A stretch of DNA of 64,000 nucleotides, taken from Pararobbsia silviterrae. GTDB lineage: Bacteria > Pseudomonadota > Gammaproteobacteria > Burkholderiales > Burkholderiaceae. The notes beneath the pieces are model-generated. The model made no database searches and had not been told where the DNA came from. It saw nothing but the letters and a program-made list of their open reading frames with translations. The stretch covers positions 839,793 to 903,792 of the forward strand of contig NZ_RBZU01000001.1 in NCBI RefSeq assembly GCF_003628125.1, read 5' to 3'. The position numbers were made by a program, and so were the translations under genes. Shown here in pieces: positions 40,344 to 48,626 of the stretch. How positions within the stretch are numbered: position 1 is the first letter of the stretch; each line of letters begins with the position of its first letter.

Positions 40344-40406
40344 TAACGAGCGTACCGACGGCGAGCCCGCGCATGCCACGACGCGTCGATTCGACGGCGA
40401 GTGTGT

Positions 40407-43142
40407 TCAGCCGCAGGCGCCGACTTCGCCGCATGCGGTGCAGAAGTCGCATCCGTCCTTGCGGATCACGGCGTTCGCGCCGCACGTCGCGCACGTGCTG
40501 CCGTGCATCGGCAGCAGCGCATGCGGGGCGCCGTTCGCGATGCGCGTGTCCGGCATGGCGTCGTTGCCGGTCACGGGACCCGCGACGCCGCCCGGAGGTC
40601 CGGCGAGTCCGTCCGCGCCGATACCGCGCGGGAGCGACGCCGCGCCGGCCGTCGTTTCGCCCGGGCCCGGTGCCTCGGGCGCGCGTTCGGCGCGCAGCCG
40701 CGCGAGTTCGCGCGACGGGACCTGGCCGCCCTCCGCGTCGAGGAAGCCGCGGCGGTAGAGAATCTGCTGGATCGCGTAAGCGAGCGCGGCGACTTCCGAG
40801 TCGTGCCAGCGCGGCACGCGATGCCCGTCGAGCCGCTTGACCTCGCCCAGACGCACTTGTCCGCGGTCCCACGACACCTTGCGCAGGTCCTGCAGATTGC
40901 GCGCGACGAAGCCGCCGCGCGCGGCGAGCGACAGCGAGCGCATCGTCGCCGTGATCCATTGCTGCGATTCGTCGCGCTGACCCGCCGGCATGAAGAACTC
41001 GATCGGCCGGTCGATCGTGACGTCGGCGCCGCCGAGCCGCCCCGTGACTTCGAGAAACGACACCGCGACATAGAGCGACTTCTTGCCGGCGGCCGTCAGG
41101 TACTCGACCTTCTCGATGATCGCGGGCAGCTCGCCGCGCGGACGGTGATCGATCGCGATGCGCAGCGGATCGGTCTCGCTATCGAGGTAGAGATCGGGAT
41201 CGGGGCTCGGCGCATCGCTCGGCGTGCTCGGCGGCGCGACCGACAGGACCGCGCCGAGCGTCGTGTTCGGACGGTAGGTCGCGAGTCCCTTGAGACCTCT
41301 GCGCCAGGCTTCGACATAGAGATCCTCGAAGGCCTCGAACGGATAGTCCTCGGGCACGTTGACGGTCTTCGAGATCGACGTATCGATGAACGGCTGCACG
41401 GCCGCCATCATCTCGAGATGATCTTGGGCCGACATGTCGAGCGCGCTGACGAAATAGCCAGGCAGCGCGGCCGTGTCGCCGCCGAGTTCGCGATAGAGGC
41501 GATACGCATGATCTTCGACGGTCGTCGTCTGATGCGATCCGTCGGCCAGGCGGCGCGTACGCTGATAGGTCCATGAGAACGCGGGCTCGATGCCGTTCGA
41601 GGCGTTGTCCGCGAACGCGAGACTCACCGTGCCCGTGGGCGCGATCGAGAGCAGATGGCTGTTGCGGATGCCGTCGCGCCGGATCGCATCCTGCAGCGCC
41701 TGCGGCAGGCGCGATGCGAACGTGCCGGGCGCGAGATAGTCGCGCGCGTCGAAGGCCGGAAACGGCCCGCGCTCGCGCGCGAGATCGACCGACGCCGCAT
41801 AGGCCGCATCGCGCAGCGTCTGCGCGATGCGCGCGGCGTAGTCGCGGCCCTCGGCGCTGTCGTAGCGCAGGCCGAGCATCACGAGCGCATCGCCGAGCCC
41901 CGTGAAGCCGACGCCGATCCGGCGCTTCGCGTGGGCTTCCGCATGCTGTTCGCGCAGCGGCCAGAGCGTCACGTCAAGCACGTCGTCGAGAAAGCGGACC
42001 TGCGTGCGCGTGCTCCAGATCAGGCCGTCCCAATCGAACGACGCGACGCCGCCATGGCGCGCCGCAAACGGGTCGACGACGAAGCGCGTGAGATTCAAAG
42101 GGCCGAGATTGCAGCAGCCGTAGGCGGGCAGCGGCTGCTCGCCGCAGGGATTCGTCGCGCGGATCGTCTCGATCGCGCGCAGGTTGTTGTCCTCGTTCAT
42201 GCGCGAGACGAAGACGACACCGGGTTCGGCGACGTCGTACGTCGAGCGCATCACGACGTCCCAGATCGCACGCGCGCGGATTTCCTGATAGACCCATTTG
42301 CCGTCGGCGCGCTGTCGTACGGCGTTCGACGCCTTGAGCGCGGGCGACGGTTCGGCGCGATGCGCGAGTTCCCAGACGGCGTCGTCGGCCACGGCCTGCA
42401 TGAACGCATCGGTGACGGCGACCGAGACGTTGAAGTTGTTCCAGCGTCCCTGCGCGTGTTTGGCCGTGATGAATTCGAGCAGGTCCGGATGATCGCAATC
42501 GAGGATGCCCATCTGCGCGCCGCGTCGCGCGCCCGCGCTTTCGACCGTGCGGCACGATGCGTCGAAGACGTCCATGTAGCTGCACGGCCCGGACGCGGCG
42601 GATCCCGTCGAATGCACGCGCGCGCCCTTGGGCCGGATCGCGGAGAAGTTGTACCCGACGCCGCCGCCGCGGCGCATCGTTTCGGCGGCCTGAAGCAGCG
42701 CGACATAGATGCCGGGCAGACCGTCTTCGTCGACGCCCTGGATCGAATCGCCGACGGGCTGGACGAAACAGTTGATCAGCGTCGCCGCGATATCGGCGCC
42801 CGCCGCGCTCATGATGCGTCCCGCGCCGAGCGCGCCGCGCGCGAAATTCTCGACGAACGCTGCTTGCGCATCGGCACGCAGCGGCTCGGGCTCGGCCTGC
42901 GCGACGCCGCGCGCGACGCGCCGGTAGATCGCGTCGACATCGGTCTCGTCGCCTTTGGCGTATTTCTCGAGCAGCACGTCCGCGCAGATCGGTTGAGGCG
43001 CGGGCGCGGCATGCGCCGGGGTCGAGATGCGCGGCGGCGGCGGCGCGAACGGCGCGGGCATCGCGCGGATGCGCGGTTGCACAGGCGTGCCCGATGCGCC
43101 GGCATCCGGCGCGACGGAATCGTGCTGCAGGTCTTCGGCCAT
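40407..43142 (-). CDS. nrdJ: adenosylcobalamin-dependent (class II) ribonucleoside-diphosphate reductase
   Basis: The 911-aa enzyme reduces ribonucleotides to deoxyribonucleotides using coenzyme B12. It has the catalytic Asn-x-Cys-x-Glu in NPCGEQPLPAYGCCNLG, the MRRGGGVGYNFSAIRP segment, TGTVSLAFADNASNGIEP, and a C-terminal zinc ribbon (CATCG...CTACG). A proline/alanine-rich, probably flexible N-terminus of about 50 residues precedes the fold, and a similar linker (around 810-870) precedes the zinc ribbon. I looked for a cobalamin riboswitch upstream and did not find one. It is divergent from the hybrid histidine kinase gene. Confidence 0.95.
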   Translation of the reverse strand: MAEDLQHDSVAPDAGASGTPVQPRIRAMPAPFAPPPPRISTPAHAAPAPQPICADVLLEKYAKGDETDVDAIYRRVARGVAQAEPEPLRADAQAAFVENFARGALGAGRIMSAAGADIAATLINCFVQPVGDSIQGVDEDGLPGIYVALLQAAETMRRGGGVGYNFSAIRPKGARVHSTGSAASGPCSYMDVFDASCRTVESAGARRGAQMGILDCDHPDLLEFITAKHAQGRWNNFNVSVAVTDAFMQAVADDAVWELAHRAEPSPALKASNAVRQRADGKWVYQEIRARAIWDVVMRSTYDVAEPGVVFVSRMNEDNNLRAIETIRATNPCGEQPLPAYGCCNLGPLNLTRFVVDPFAARHGGVASFDWDGLIWSTRTQVRFLDDVLDVTLWPLREQHAEAHAKRRIGVGFTGLGDALVMLGLRYDSAEGRDYAARIAQTLRDAAYAASVDLARERGPFPAFDARDYLAPGTFASRLPQALQDAIRRDGIRNSHLLSIAPTGTVSLAFADNASNGIEPAFSWTYQRTRRLADGSHQTTTVEDHAYRLYRELGGDTAALPGYFVSALDMSAQDHLEMMAAVQPFIDTSISKTVNVPEDYPFEAFEDLYVEAWRRGLKGLATYRPNTTLGAVLSVAPPSTPSDAPSPDPDLYLDSETDPLRIAIDHRPRGELPAIIEKVEYLTAAGKKSLYVAVSFLEVTGRLGGADVTIDRPIEFFMPAGQRDESQQWITATMRSLSLAARGGFVARNLQDLRKVSWDRGQVRLGEVKRLDGHRVPRWHDSEVAALAYAIQQILYRRGFLDAEGGQVPSRELARLRAERAPEAPGPGETTAGAASLPRGIGADGLAGPPGGVAGPVTGNDAMPDTRIANGAPHALLPMHGSTCATCGANAVIRKDGCDFCTACGEVGACG

Positions 43143-43515
43143 CTGGGTCCTCGCGGCATGCGGGCTCCCGCTAGCTTATACCTGTCGAAGCCCTGTCGCC
43201 GGCATGGGCTTCGGCTCGAATTCGCTCCGTAAAGTTCGCCCTGTAGCGCGCCGTAACGCAACGGCATACTGCGCCCGCCCGCGGTATGCCAAGGGCCCAC
43301 GGGTCCTGCGCGTCGTATGGCACGTGAGGTCCATAGCCGGCATATCCGGCTGGACGCCGCTCGCCGCAGATGGCTTTCGTCGTAGGCAAACTGGCGGATT
43401 CAGCGCGTGTGTTTTATGCTTTTGCCCCATGCGTTCGACGGTCTGCATGGCCTGCTCGAGGTCGCCCCGTCTCCGGCTCGGTACGCCGGTCACTCATCTG
43501 CACGTACGCCCATCG
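43143..43515. other. 373-base divergent spacer between nrdJ and histidine kinase
   Basis: No gene is supported here. It contains two inverted repeats. GGCATAC (43263-43269) pairs with GTATGCC (43284-43290), and AGCCGG (43335-43340) pairs with CCGGCT (43346-43351). Either could be an operator for one of the divergent genes. An in-frame ATG for the kinase at 43429 would extend its coding region into this spacer. Confidence 0.45.
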
Positions 43516-45687
43516 ATGACCGGCACCGATCGATCGTTTGAGACGGACTACGCCGCACCGACGCGGGACGTCGGGAAGATCCGACGCGCGTTGCGCGTCG
43601 TGCTCGTGCTGATCGTCGTGCTCCCGCTCGCGTATCTCGCGATCTACGGCCGCGTGGATCTGCATCGCCGGCAAGTGCAGGCCAACGAAAGCATCGACCG
43701 GATCGCGCGCGTCGCCCAGGAGCACGCGATCAAGGTCGTCGACATGGACGCCGAACTCCAGTCGCGCGTGATCGACGGACTCAGCGCGCGCACGGCCGCC
43801 GATATCTCGCGCGATCAGCGGCAACTCTACAACTGGCTTTCGCGTTTGACCGAGGGGTACCCGGAGATCTCGGCGCTGTCGATCTTCGACAGCTCGGGCT
43901 CGCTGCTCGCGTCGAGCCGTGAATACCCGGTGCCGCCGGTCAATATCAGCGGGCGCGAGGACTTTATCGGCGCGCGCGGGGTCTGGCCGTCGAAGTACTT
44001 TTCATTGCCTTTGCGCGGCGTCGTCAGCGGCTCCGAGGTGTTCGTCGCGGCCATCGCGCGGCTCGACGCGCAGCAGACCTTTCGCGGTGTCGTGACGGTC
44101 GCGCTCAAGCGCAGTTATTTCGTCGACTACTATCGCGACCTCATCGGCGCGAATCGCGCGTTGTCCCTCAGCTTCTACCGGCGCGACGGCGCGCTGATCG
44201 CGCGCTATCCGCCGGTCCCGTTCGATGCGCCCCAGCAGCCGCTCGACCCCGAGTTCGCCCAGGCGCTGCGAGAGGAAACGCTCTCGGGCATGATCCACAC
44301 GGCCGCGCACGACGGCCAGCCCGATCGCGTCGTCGCGTTCCGGCGCATCAACGACGCGCCGCTCTATGTCGCGGCCGCCGTCGACGAGCGCTCGATCGTG
44401 CGGGCCTGGCTCGGATCGATGGCGATCGTCACGCTCGCGACGCTGCTGCCGTGCGGTCTCGCGTTCGTGCTCATCGTCTACGCGCTGCGCTGGATCGCCG
44501 ACGACGCGGGCGCATGGGAGCGCTGGCGTGTCGGTCACGATCAACGCGTCACGGCCGATCGCCTGACCGCGCAAGAGCGCCGCATGGAAGGCTTCGGCAA
44601 CCTCGCGGCGACGATCGCGCACGACTTCAACAATATGCTGATGGTCGTGTCGTCGAATCTCGATGTCGCGCGCAAGAAGCATTACTTCGGCATCGATCTC
44701 GAAGTCGATTCGATCGAGCGCGCGATCGGCGCGGGGCAGGCCATCACGCGACGCCTGCTCGGCATCGCGGGCAAGCAGCCGATGAATCGCGAGAACATCG
44801 CGCTGCCCGAATGGTTCCGGCAAACGGATGCGCTGATCCAGACCGCGGCCGGCCCCGGCACGCGCGTGATCTACGACGTGCGCGACGATACGTGGCCCGT
44901 GTTCGTCGATGCGCACGAGCTCGAACTCGCCGTCGTCAATATCGCGGTCAATGCGCGCGATGCGATGTCGGGCCGCGGACAGTTGCGGATCGCGACGCGC
45001 AATGTCCGTCTGCCCGACGGCCAGCACGAACTCGCGCCGGGACGCTACGTCGTGCTGTCGATCTCCGACAACGGCCGCGGCATGACGCCCGAGGTGCTCG
45101 AACGCGCGCTCGAACCGATGTTCTCGACGAAACCCGCGGGGACCGGCGCGGGACTCGGTCTCGCGCATGTGCTCGCGTTCTGCCGGCACTCGGGCGGCAC
45201 GGTCCGGCTTGAAAGTTCCGAGGGGATCGGCACGGCGGTGCGCGTTTATTTGCCGGGCTCGACGGGCGCGGTGCCGACCGTCGAGGAGCCCATCGTCGAA
45301 GTCGCTCAGGCGCCGGGTACGGAAAGCCACCCGCGCATCCTGATCCTCGAGGACAACTTCGAGGTCGCGGCGGGCATGGAGGCCGTGCTCGATCTCATGG
45401 ACTGCGACGTCACGCACGCGAAGAACGCGGACGACGCGTTGCGGCTGCTCGATACGGGCGCCTCGTTCGATCTGATCCTGTCGGACATTCATATGCCGGG
45501 CAGCATGAACGGCATCGACTTCGCCGAACATATCCGCCGCGACATGCCCTTGCAGCGCATCGTGCTGATGACGGGATATGCGCACGAACTCGATCGCGCG
45601 AGCGAACGGTTCGACGTGCTCGCGAAGCCGTTCGATCTCAACGTGCTCGGCGCGATCGTCAAGGACCTGCGCGCGCACGCGGTCTGA
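43516..45687 (+). CDS. hybrid sensor histidine kinase with extracytoplasmic sensor and receiver domain
   Basis: The 723-aa protein has a first membrane span (about residues 26-44), a periplasmic double-Cache-like sensor (about 45-295), and a second span (about 297-325). Next come a dimerisation domain with the phospho-accepting His369 (IAHDFNNML) and an ATPase domain (NARDAMSG, DNGRGM, GTGAGLGLAHV). The C-terminal receiver has a phospho-acceptor Asp657 (SDIHMPG). The HDFNNML type of H-box is typical of kinases that often act through other receivers. No separate response regulator gene is adjacent. An upstream in-frame ATG at 43429 is possible. It converges with pagL, with 4 bases between stops. 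Confidence 0.9.
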   Translation: MTGTDRSFETDYAAPTRDVGKIRRALRVVLVLIVVLPLAYLAIYGRVDLHRRQVQANESIDRIARVAQEHAIKVVDMDAELQSRVIDGLSARTAADISRDQRQLYNWLSRLTEGYPEISALSIFDSSGSLLASSREYPVPPVNISGREDFIGARGVWPSKYFSLPLRGVVSGSEVFVAAIARLDAQQTFRGVVTVALKRSYFVDYYRDLIGANRALSLSFYRRDGALIARYPPVPFDAPQQPLDPEFAQALREETLSGMIHTAAHDGQPDRVVAFRRINDAPLYVAAAVDERSIVRAWLGSMAIVTLATLLPCGLAFVLIVYALRWIADDAGAWERWRVGHDQRVTADRLTAQERRMEGFGNLAATIAHDFNNMLMVVSSNLDVARKKHYFGIDLEVDSIERAIGAGQAITRRLLGIAGKQPMNRENIALPEWFRQTDALIQTAAGPGTRVIYDVRDDTWPVFVDAHELELAVVNIAVNARDAMSGRGQLRIATRNVRLPDGQHELAPGRYVVLSISDNGRGMTPEVLERALEPMFSTKPAGTGAGLGLAHVLAFCRHSGGTVRLESSEGIGTAVRVYLPGSTGAVPTVEEPIVEVAQAPGTESHPRILILEDNFEVAAGMEAVLDLMDCDVTHAKNADDALRLLDTGASFDLILSDIHMPGSMNGIDFAEHIRRDMPLQRIVLMTGYAHELDRASERFDVLAKPFDLNVLGAIVKDLRAHAV

Positions 45688-45691
45688 GACG

Positions 45692-46243
45692 TCAGAACAT
45701 GTAGCCGACGTAGAGCTGTTCGAAATTGATGCCGGGGTTCGGGCGCTTGATGCTCGCGTTCGACAGGTGCTCGAACCGGTAGCCGAGTTCGTATTGACCC
45801 TTGCCGCCGAACTTGAGGCCGACGCCGACCATGTCGGCGAACTGGAACGCCGTGCTGATGTCGTAGGCCTCGTTCAAGTGCACGCCGCTCAGCAGCCGCA
45901 CGCCGACGCCGGCTTCGAAGAACGGACGGATCGGGCCACCGTCCTTGCCGATCCGGAATACGGGGGTCACGCCGAAGGCGGCGACCGTGCGGGGATCGAC
46001 GCCTTCGGTGTTGCGGATCTGGGCCGCATGGAACTCGCCGAGCAGCGAAAAGCTCCAGTCGCCCATCTGCCACCAGTGAAGATTTGGATCCCAGACGACG
46101 GCGGCGTCGAGCGTGGTCGTATGGTGATTCGCGACGCCGCCCGCGAACGTCACGCCGAGATCGGCGTGCGCAAGCGGAGAGAACGCGGCGCCGGCCACGC
46201 TCAGCACGGCCGCGACCCGCGAAGATCGTGTTGCCTTTTGCAT
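45692..46243 (-). CDS. pagL: lipid A 3-O-deacylase (PagL) / acyloxyacyl hydrolase family
   Basis: The 183-aa outer-membrane beta-barrel protein has an N-terminal signal peptide (cleavage likely after AHA near residue 27). The C-terminal aromatic YMF is typical of barrel insertion. The active-site region FEHLSNASIKRPNPGIN has the catalytic His159 and Ser161. At the position of the catalytic Glu of Pseudomonas PagL (12 residues after Ser) there is Asn173, with Glu175 two residues on. PagL removes the 3-O-acyl chain of lipid A. The start at 46243 (MQKATRSSRV) gives the signal peptide; an earlier ATG at 46324 does not. Confidence 0.88.
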   Translation of the reverse strand: MQKATRSSRVAAVLSVAGAAFSPLAHADLGVTFAGGVANHHTTTLDAAVVWDPNLHWWQMGDWSFSLLGEFHAAQIRNTEGVDPRTVAAFGVTPVFRIGKDGGPIRPFFEAGVGVRLLSGVHLNEAYDISTAFQFADMVGVGLKFGGKGQYELGYRFEHLSNASIKRPNPGINFEQLYVGYMF

Positions 46244-46509
46244 CGATGTACCCGAGTTGGGCGTTCGCCCGACACGAACGCGATCTGCATGTCGTCGGTC
46301 GGGCGCATGCGTTCGCGACGCCATGCGTTCGGACCGCTGGGGCAGACTATGCCAGCGTCGGCCGCGTTACGCAGCGCATTCATGATGTGCATGGATTGCC
46401 ATGCATTTCACGGGCTGTGCGGAGCAATGCGCGTACCTGGCGGCGCGCATCGGCAAACGCAATCGGGAGAGTTACAGACCCGGATCCGGGGCAAGCGGCG
46501 TGCTTCGCT

Positions 46510-47256
46510 TCAGCGGCCGCCGCCCGACGGACTCCACGGCGCGAGCGCGCCGTCGTATGGCTTGCGCAGCGGGGCTGCGTACTCGCCGCGCTTGGCGGTG
46601 GCCAACTTCAGCGAAACGAGCGCTTCGGCCCATTTGACGGCCGCGGTCACGCCTTCGACGACGGGTGCGCCGATCGCGTCTTCAATCGCGTGACACAGAT
46701 CGACCATGCCCGCGCAGCCGAGCACGATCGCTTCGGCGCCGTCTTCGTCGAGCGCGCGGCGGCATTCGTCGATGATCAGGCGCCGCGCGTCCGAGCCGGG
46801 CTGGTCGAGATCGAGCACCGCGATATCGGTCGCGCGCACGTTCTTGCAGAAGCGCTTCATGCCGTATCGCTCGGCCAGATGCCAGGCCATGCCGCACGTG
46901 CGCGCGAGCGTCGTGACGACCGCGAAGCTCGGCGCGATGACGCTTGCCGCATGCATCGCGGCCTCGGCGATGCCGATGACGGGCCCGCGTGCGCATTCGC
47001 GCGCCGCATAGAGGCCCGGGTCGCCGAAGCATGCGATCACATAGGCGTCGCACGCGTCGCGTTCGCCGGCCGCGATTTCGGCGAGCAATCCGGGCAGCGC
47101 GAGCGATTCGTCGTACCAGCCCTCGATCGATGGCGGGCCGTCGCGCGGGCTCACCGCGTCGATCTGCGTGCCGGGCGCGGCGACGGCGCGCGCGCAAGCC
47201 CCCATGACCTCGGTCATGCGGACCGTCGTGTTCGGATTGATCAGTCGGATTTTCAT
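46510..47256 (-). CDS. Asp/Glu/hydantoin racemase family protein
   Basis: The 248-aa protein has the HyuE-like N-terminus KIRLINPNTT and the two cysteine motifs of cofactor-independent racemases, ACFGDPG and GCAGM, which place acid/base thiols on either side of the substrate. It may racemise hydantoins, aspartate/glutamate or a related compound. No hydantoinase or carbamoylase gene is next to it, so the substrate is open. The start at 47256 gives the family N-terminus; a longer frame from 47292 is not supported. Confidence 0.88.
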   Translation of the reverse strand: MKIRLINPNTTVRMTEVMGACARAVAAPGTQIDAVSPRDGPPSIEGWYDESLALPGLLAEIAAGERDACDAYVIACFGDPGLYAARECARGPVIGIAEAAMHAASVIAPSFAVVTTLARTCGMAWHLAERYGMKRFCKNVRATDIAVLDLDQPGSDARRLIIDECRRALDEDGAEAIVLGCAGMVDLCHAIEDAIGAPVVEGVTAAVKWAEALVSLKLATAKRGEYAAPLRKPYDGALAPWSPSGGGR

Positions 47257-47370
47257 CGCGCACCGGTAAAGGGGCCGGACGGCCGCCGGCAACGCGATGA
47301 TCGTAGAGGCGTCAAAAAGATTCGTGTTGCGCGGCGTGACGCCGCCGTGCGCGCGCCGTACCGCCCGGAC

Positions 47371-48477
47371 TTACGAGCGTCGCCGGCTCTTGTGGATGAC
47401 CATCCAGCGCGGCACCTTGAATCGCACGATGCTCATATAGAGCCAGACATACGAGACGATGAACACGACGACGAAGATGAACAGATGCAGCGTGTGCCGC
47501 CAGAACAGCGTCGCGGGCACGACGGCGACCATGCAGAGCAGCCACAGATACGGCGAGGTCAGCGAGTTGCGGCGCGTGATTTCGCGCGCGGCGTGCGAGC
47601 CGACCGCCCACCGCATGAGGCGCTTGTAGACGAGCATATGCAGATGCACGCCGTCGGGCACGCCCGGCGAGATGCCGCGGATGAACTTCTTCCGGTAGAT
47701 CGAGAAGCAGGTCTCGAAGATCGGATACATGAACAGCAGCACGGGGTACCACGCGGACACGCCGGGGTTGCGCATGACGAGCAGGATCGCGAGTTCGCCG
47801 AGCATGAAGCCGACGAAATACGCACCGCCGTCGCCGAGAAAGATCAGCCCCGCGGGGAAGTTCCAGATGAAGAAGCCGAGGATCGCGCCCATCATGATCA
47901 GCGAGCCCGACAGCACGACGGGATCGCTGACCTGGAACGCGACGTACGCGAGCGAGGCGAACATCATCATCGCGACCATCGATGCGAGACCGTTGAAGCC
48001 GTCGATGATGTTGACCGCGTTCGCGAGCGCGGCGACCGCGAACACCGTGATCACGCACGAAATCAAGGGGATCGAGAGCGCCGCGTCGAACCACGGCACG
48101 CTGATGCGCGTGACCGCCGCGCCGACGACCCAGTAAGTCGCAAGCGCCGCGGCCATCGTGCAGACGAGCCGCGCGAGCGGCGTCACGCGCTTGGTCAGGT
48201 CCTCGGCCATGCCGGACAGAAACGCGGGCATGCCGCACAAGGTCACGAGAAAGATGCCGGCCGAGACGTGCGGATAACTGATCATGAGCTCGGCGCTCGA
48301 CACGATCAGCCCGCAGAGAATGCCGACGCCGCCGATGCGCGGCACGGGCTTGGCGTGAAATTTCTGCACGCCGCCGAGATCGGTATCCGACGACAGATGT
48401 TCGTGCAGGTGGTCGTAGTGCACGATCAGCAGGGTGACGAGCAGCGAGGCGATAAAGGCGATGGCGAAGCTCAGCAT
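47371..48477 (-). CDS. second polyprenyl-phosphate sugar-1-phosphate transferase (WecA/MraY family)
   Basis: The 368-aa membrane protein has about 11 spans and the family motifs: HAKPVPRIGGVG at residue 41, NIIDGFNGLA, FLGDGGAYFVGF, and the loop DGVHLHMLVYKR. It is expected to place a sugar-1-phosphate on undecaprenyl phosphate, starting a surface-glycan repeat. It is clearly different from the WbpL-type protein encoded at 32.1 kb. It is the last gene of the minus-strand block flippase, glycosyltransferase, glycosyltransferase, galE, transferase; a heptamer repeat lies just before it. Confidence 0.9.
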   Translation of the reverse strand: MLSFAIAFIASLLVTLLIVHYDHLHEHLSSDTDLGGVQKFHAKPVPRIGGVGILCGLIVSSAELMISYPHVSAGIFLVTLCGMPAFLSGMAEDLTKRVTPLARLVCTMAAALATYWVVGAAVTRISVPWFDAALSIPLISCVITVFAVAALANAVNIIDGFNGLASMVAMMMFASLAYVAFQVSDPVVLSGSLIMMGAILGFFIWNFPAGLIFLGDGGAYFVGFMLGELAILLVMRNPGVSAWYPVLLFMYPIFETCFSIYRKKFIRGISPGVPDGVHLHMLVYKRLMRWAVGSHAAREITRRNSLTSPYLWLLCMVAVVPATLFWRHTLHLFIFVVVFIVSYVWLYMSIVRFKVPRWMVIHKSRRRS

Positions 48478-48564
48478 GACGGCGCTTTGGCGAGGGATGG
48501 CGGATTATAGCGGCCCGCGCGTGCGCCATCGCACGGACGCGCGCGGTGCGCCGCCGTACGCGTC

Positions 48565-48613
48565 GCCAACCGCCAACCGCCAACCGCCAACCGCCAACCG
48601 CCAACCGCCAACC
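48565..48613 (+). repeat. seven perfect tandem copies of GCCAACC
   Basis: Seven uninterrupted 7-bp copies occupy the spacer between the galE stop (48627) and the start of the transferase gene (48477). In the direction of transcription the unit reads GGTTGGC. Such a tract can gain or lose units by slippage. It is outside coding sequence, so it would alter the distance or structure between the two genes rather than a protein. Confidence 0.95.
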
Positions 48614-48626
48614 GCCGTCCGACCGC

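Larger units (their letters stand above)
39667..40406. other. 740-base spacer with AT-rich island and several dyads
   Basis: This spacer lies between the sigma-54 activator gene and the end of nrdJ. From about 39,960 to 40,340 the sequence is far more AT-rich than its surroundings: by hand count 35% G+C in 40021-40080 and 40% in each of the next two 60-base blocks. An 87-codon open frame at 40083-40346 has no recognised feature and is not called. The island holds three inverted repeats, described separately. Its composition and dyads suggest a control region or a foreign insertion rather than a gene. Confidence 0.7.

Noticed and set aside
40083-40346. An 87-codon open frame in the AT-rich island
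   Set aside because: No recognised motif and no clear ribosome binding site. It includes the dyads, and chance frames of this size are expected in AT-rich DNA only modestly less often; evidence is too weak to call a gene.
43143-43515. Cobalamin riboswitch before the B12-dependent reductase gene
   Set aside because: I looked on the nrdJ strand for the conserved B12 box and found nothing matching.
46084-48510. An 808-codon open frame on the plus strand
   Set aside because: It runs antisense across pagL, the racemase and the transferase genes, all of which have clear family motifs. The product is Arg/Asp/His-rich and looks like a reading shadow of high-GC genes.
48565-48613. Possible CRISPR-like array
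   Set aside because: The units are 7 bp, contiguous and have no spacers; it is a simple tandem repeat.
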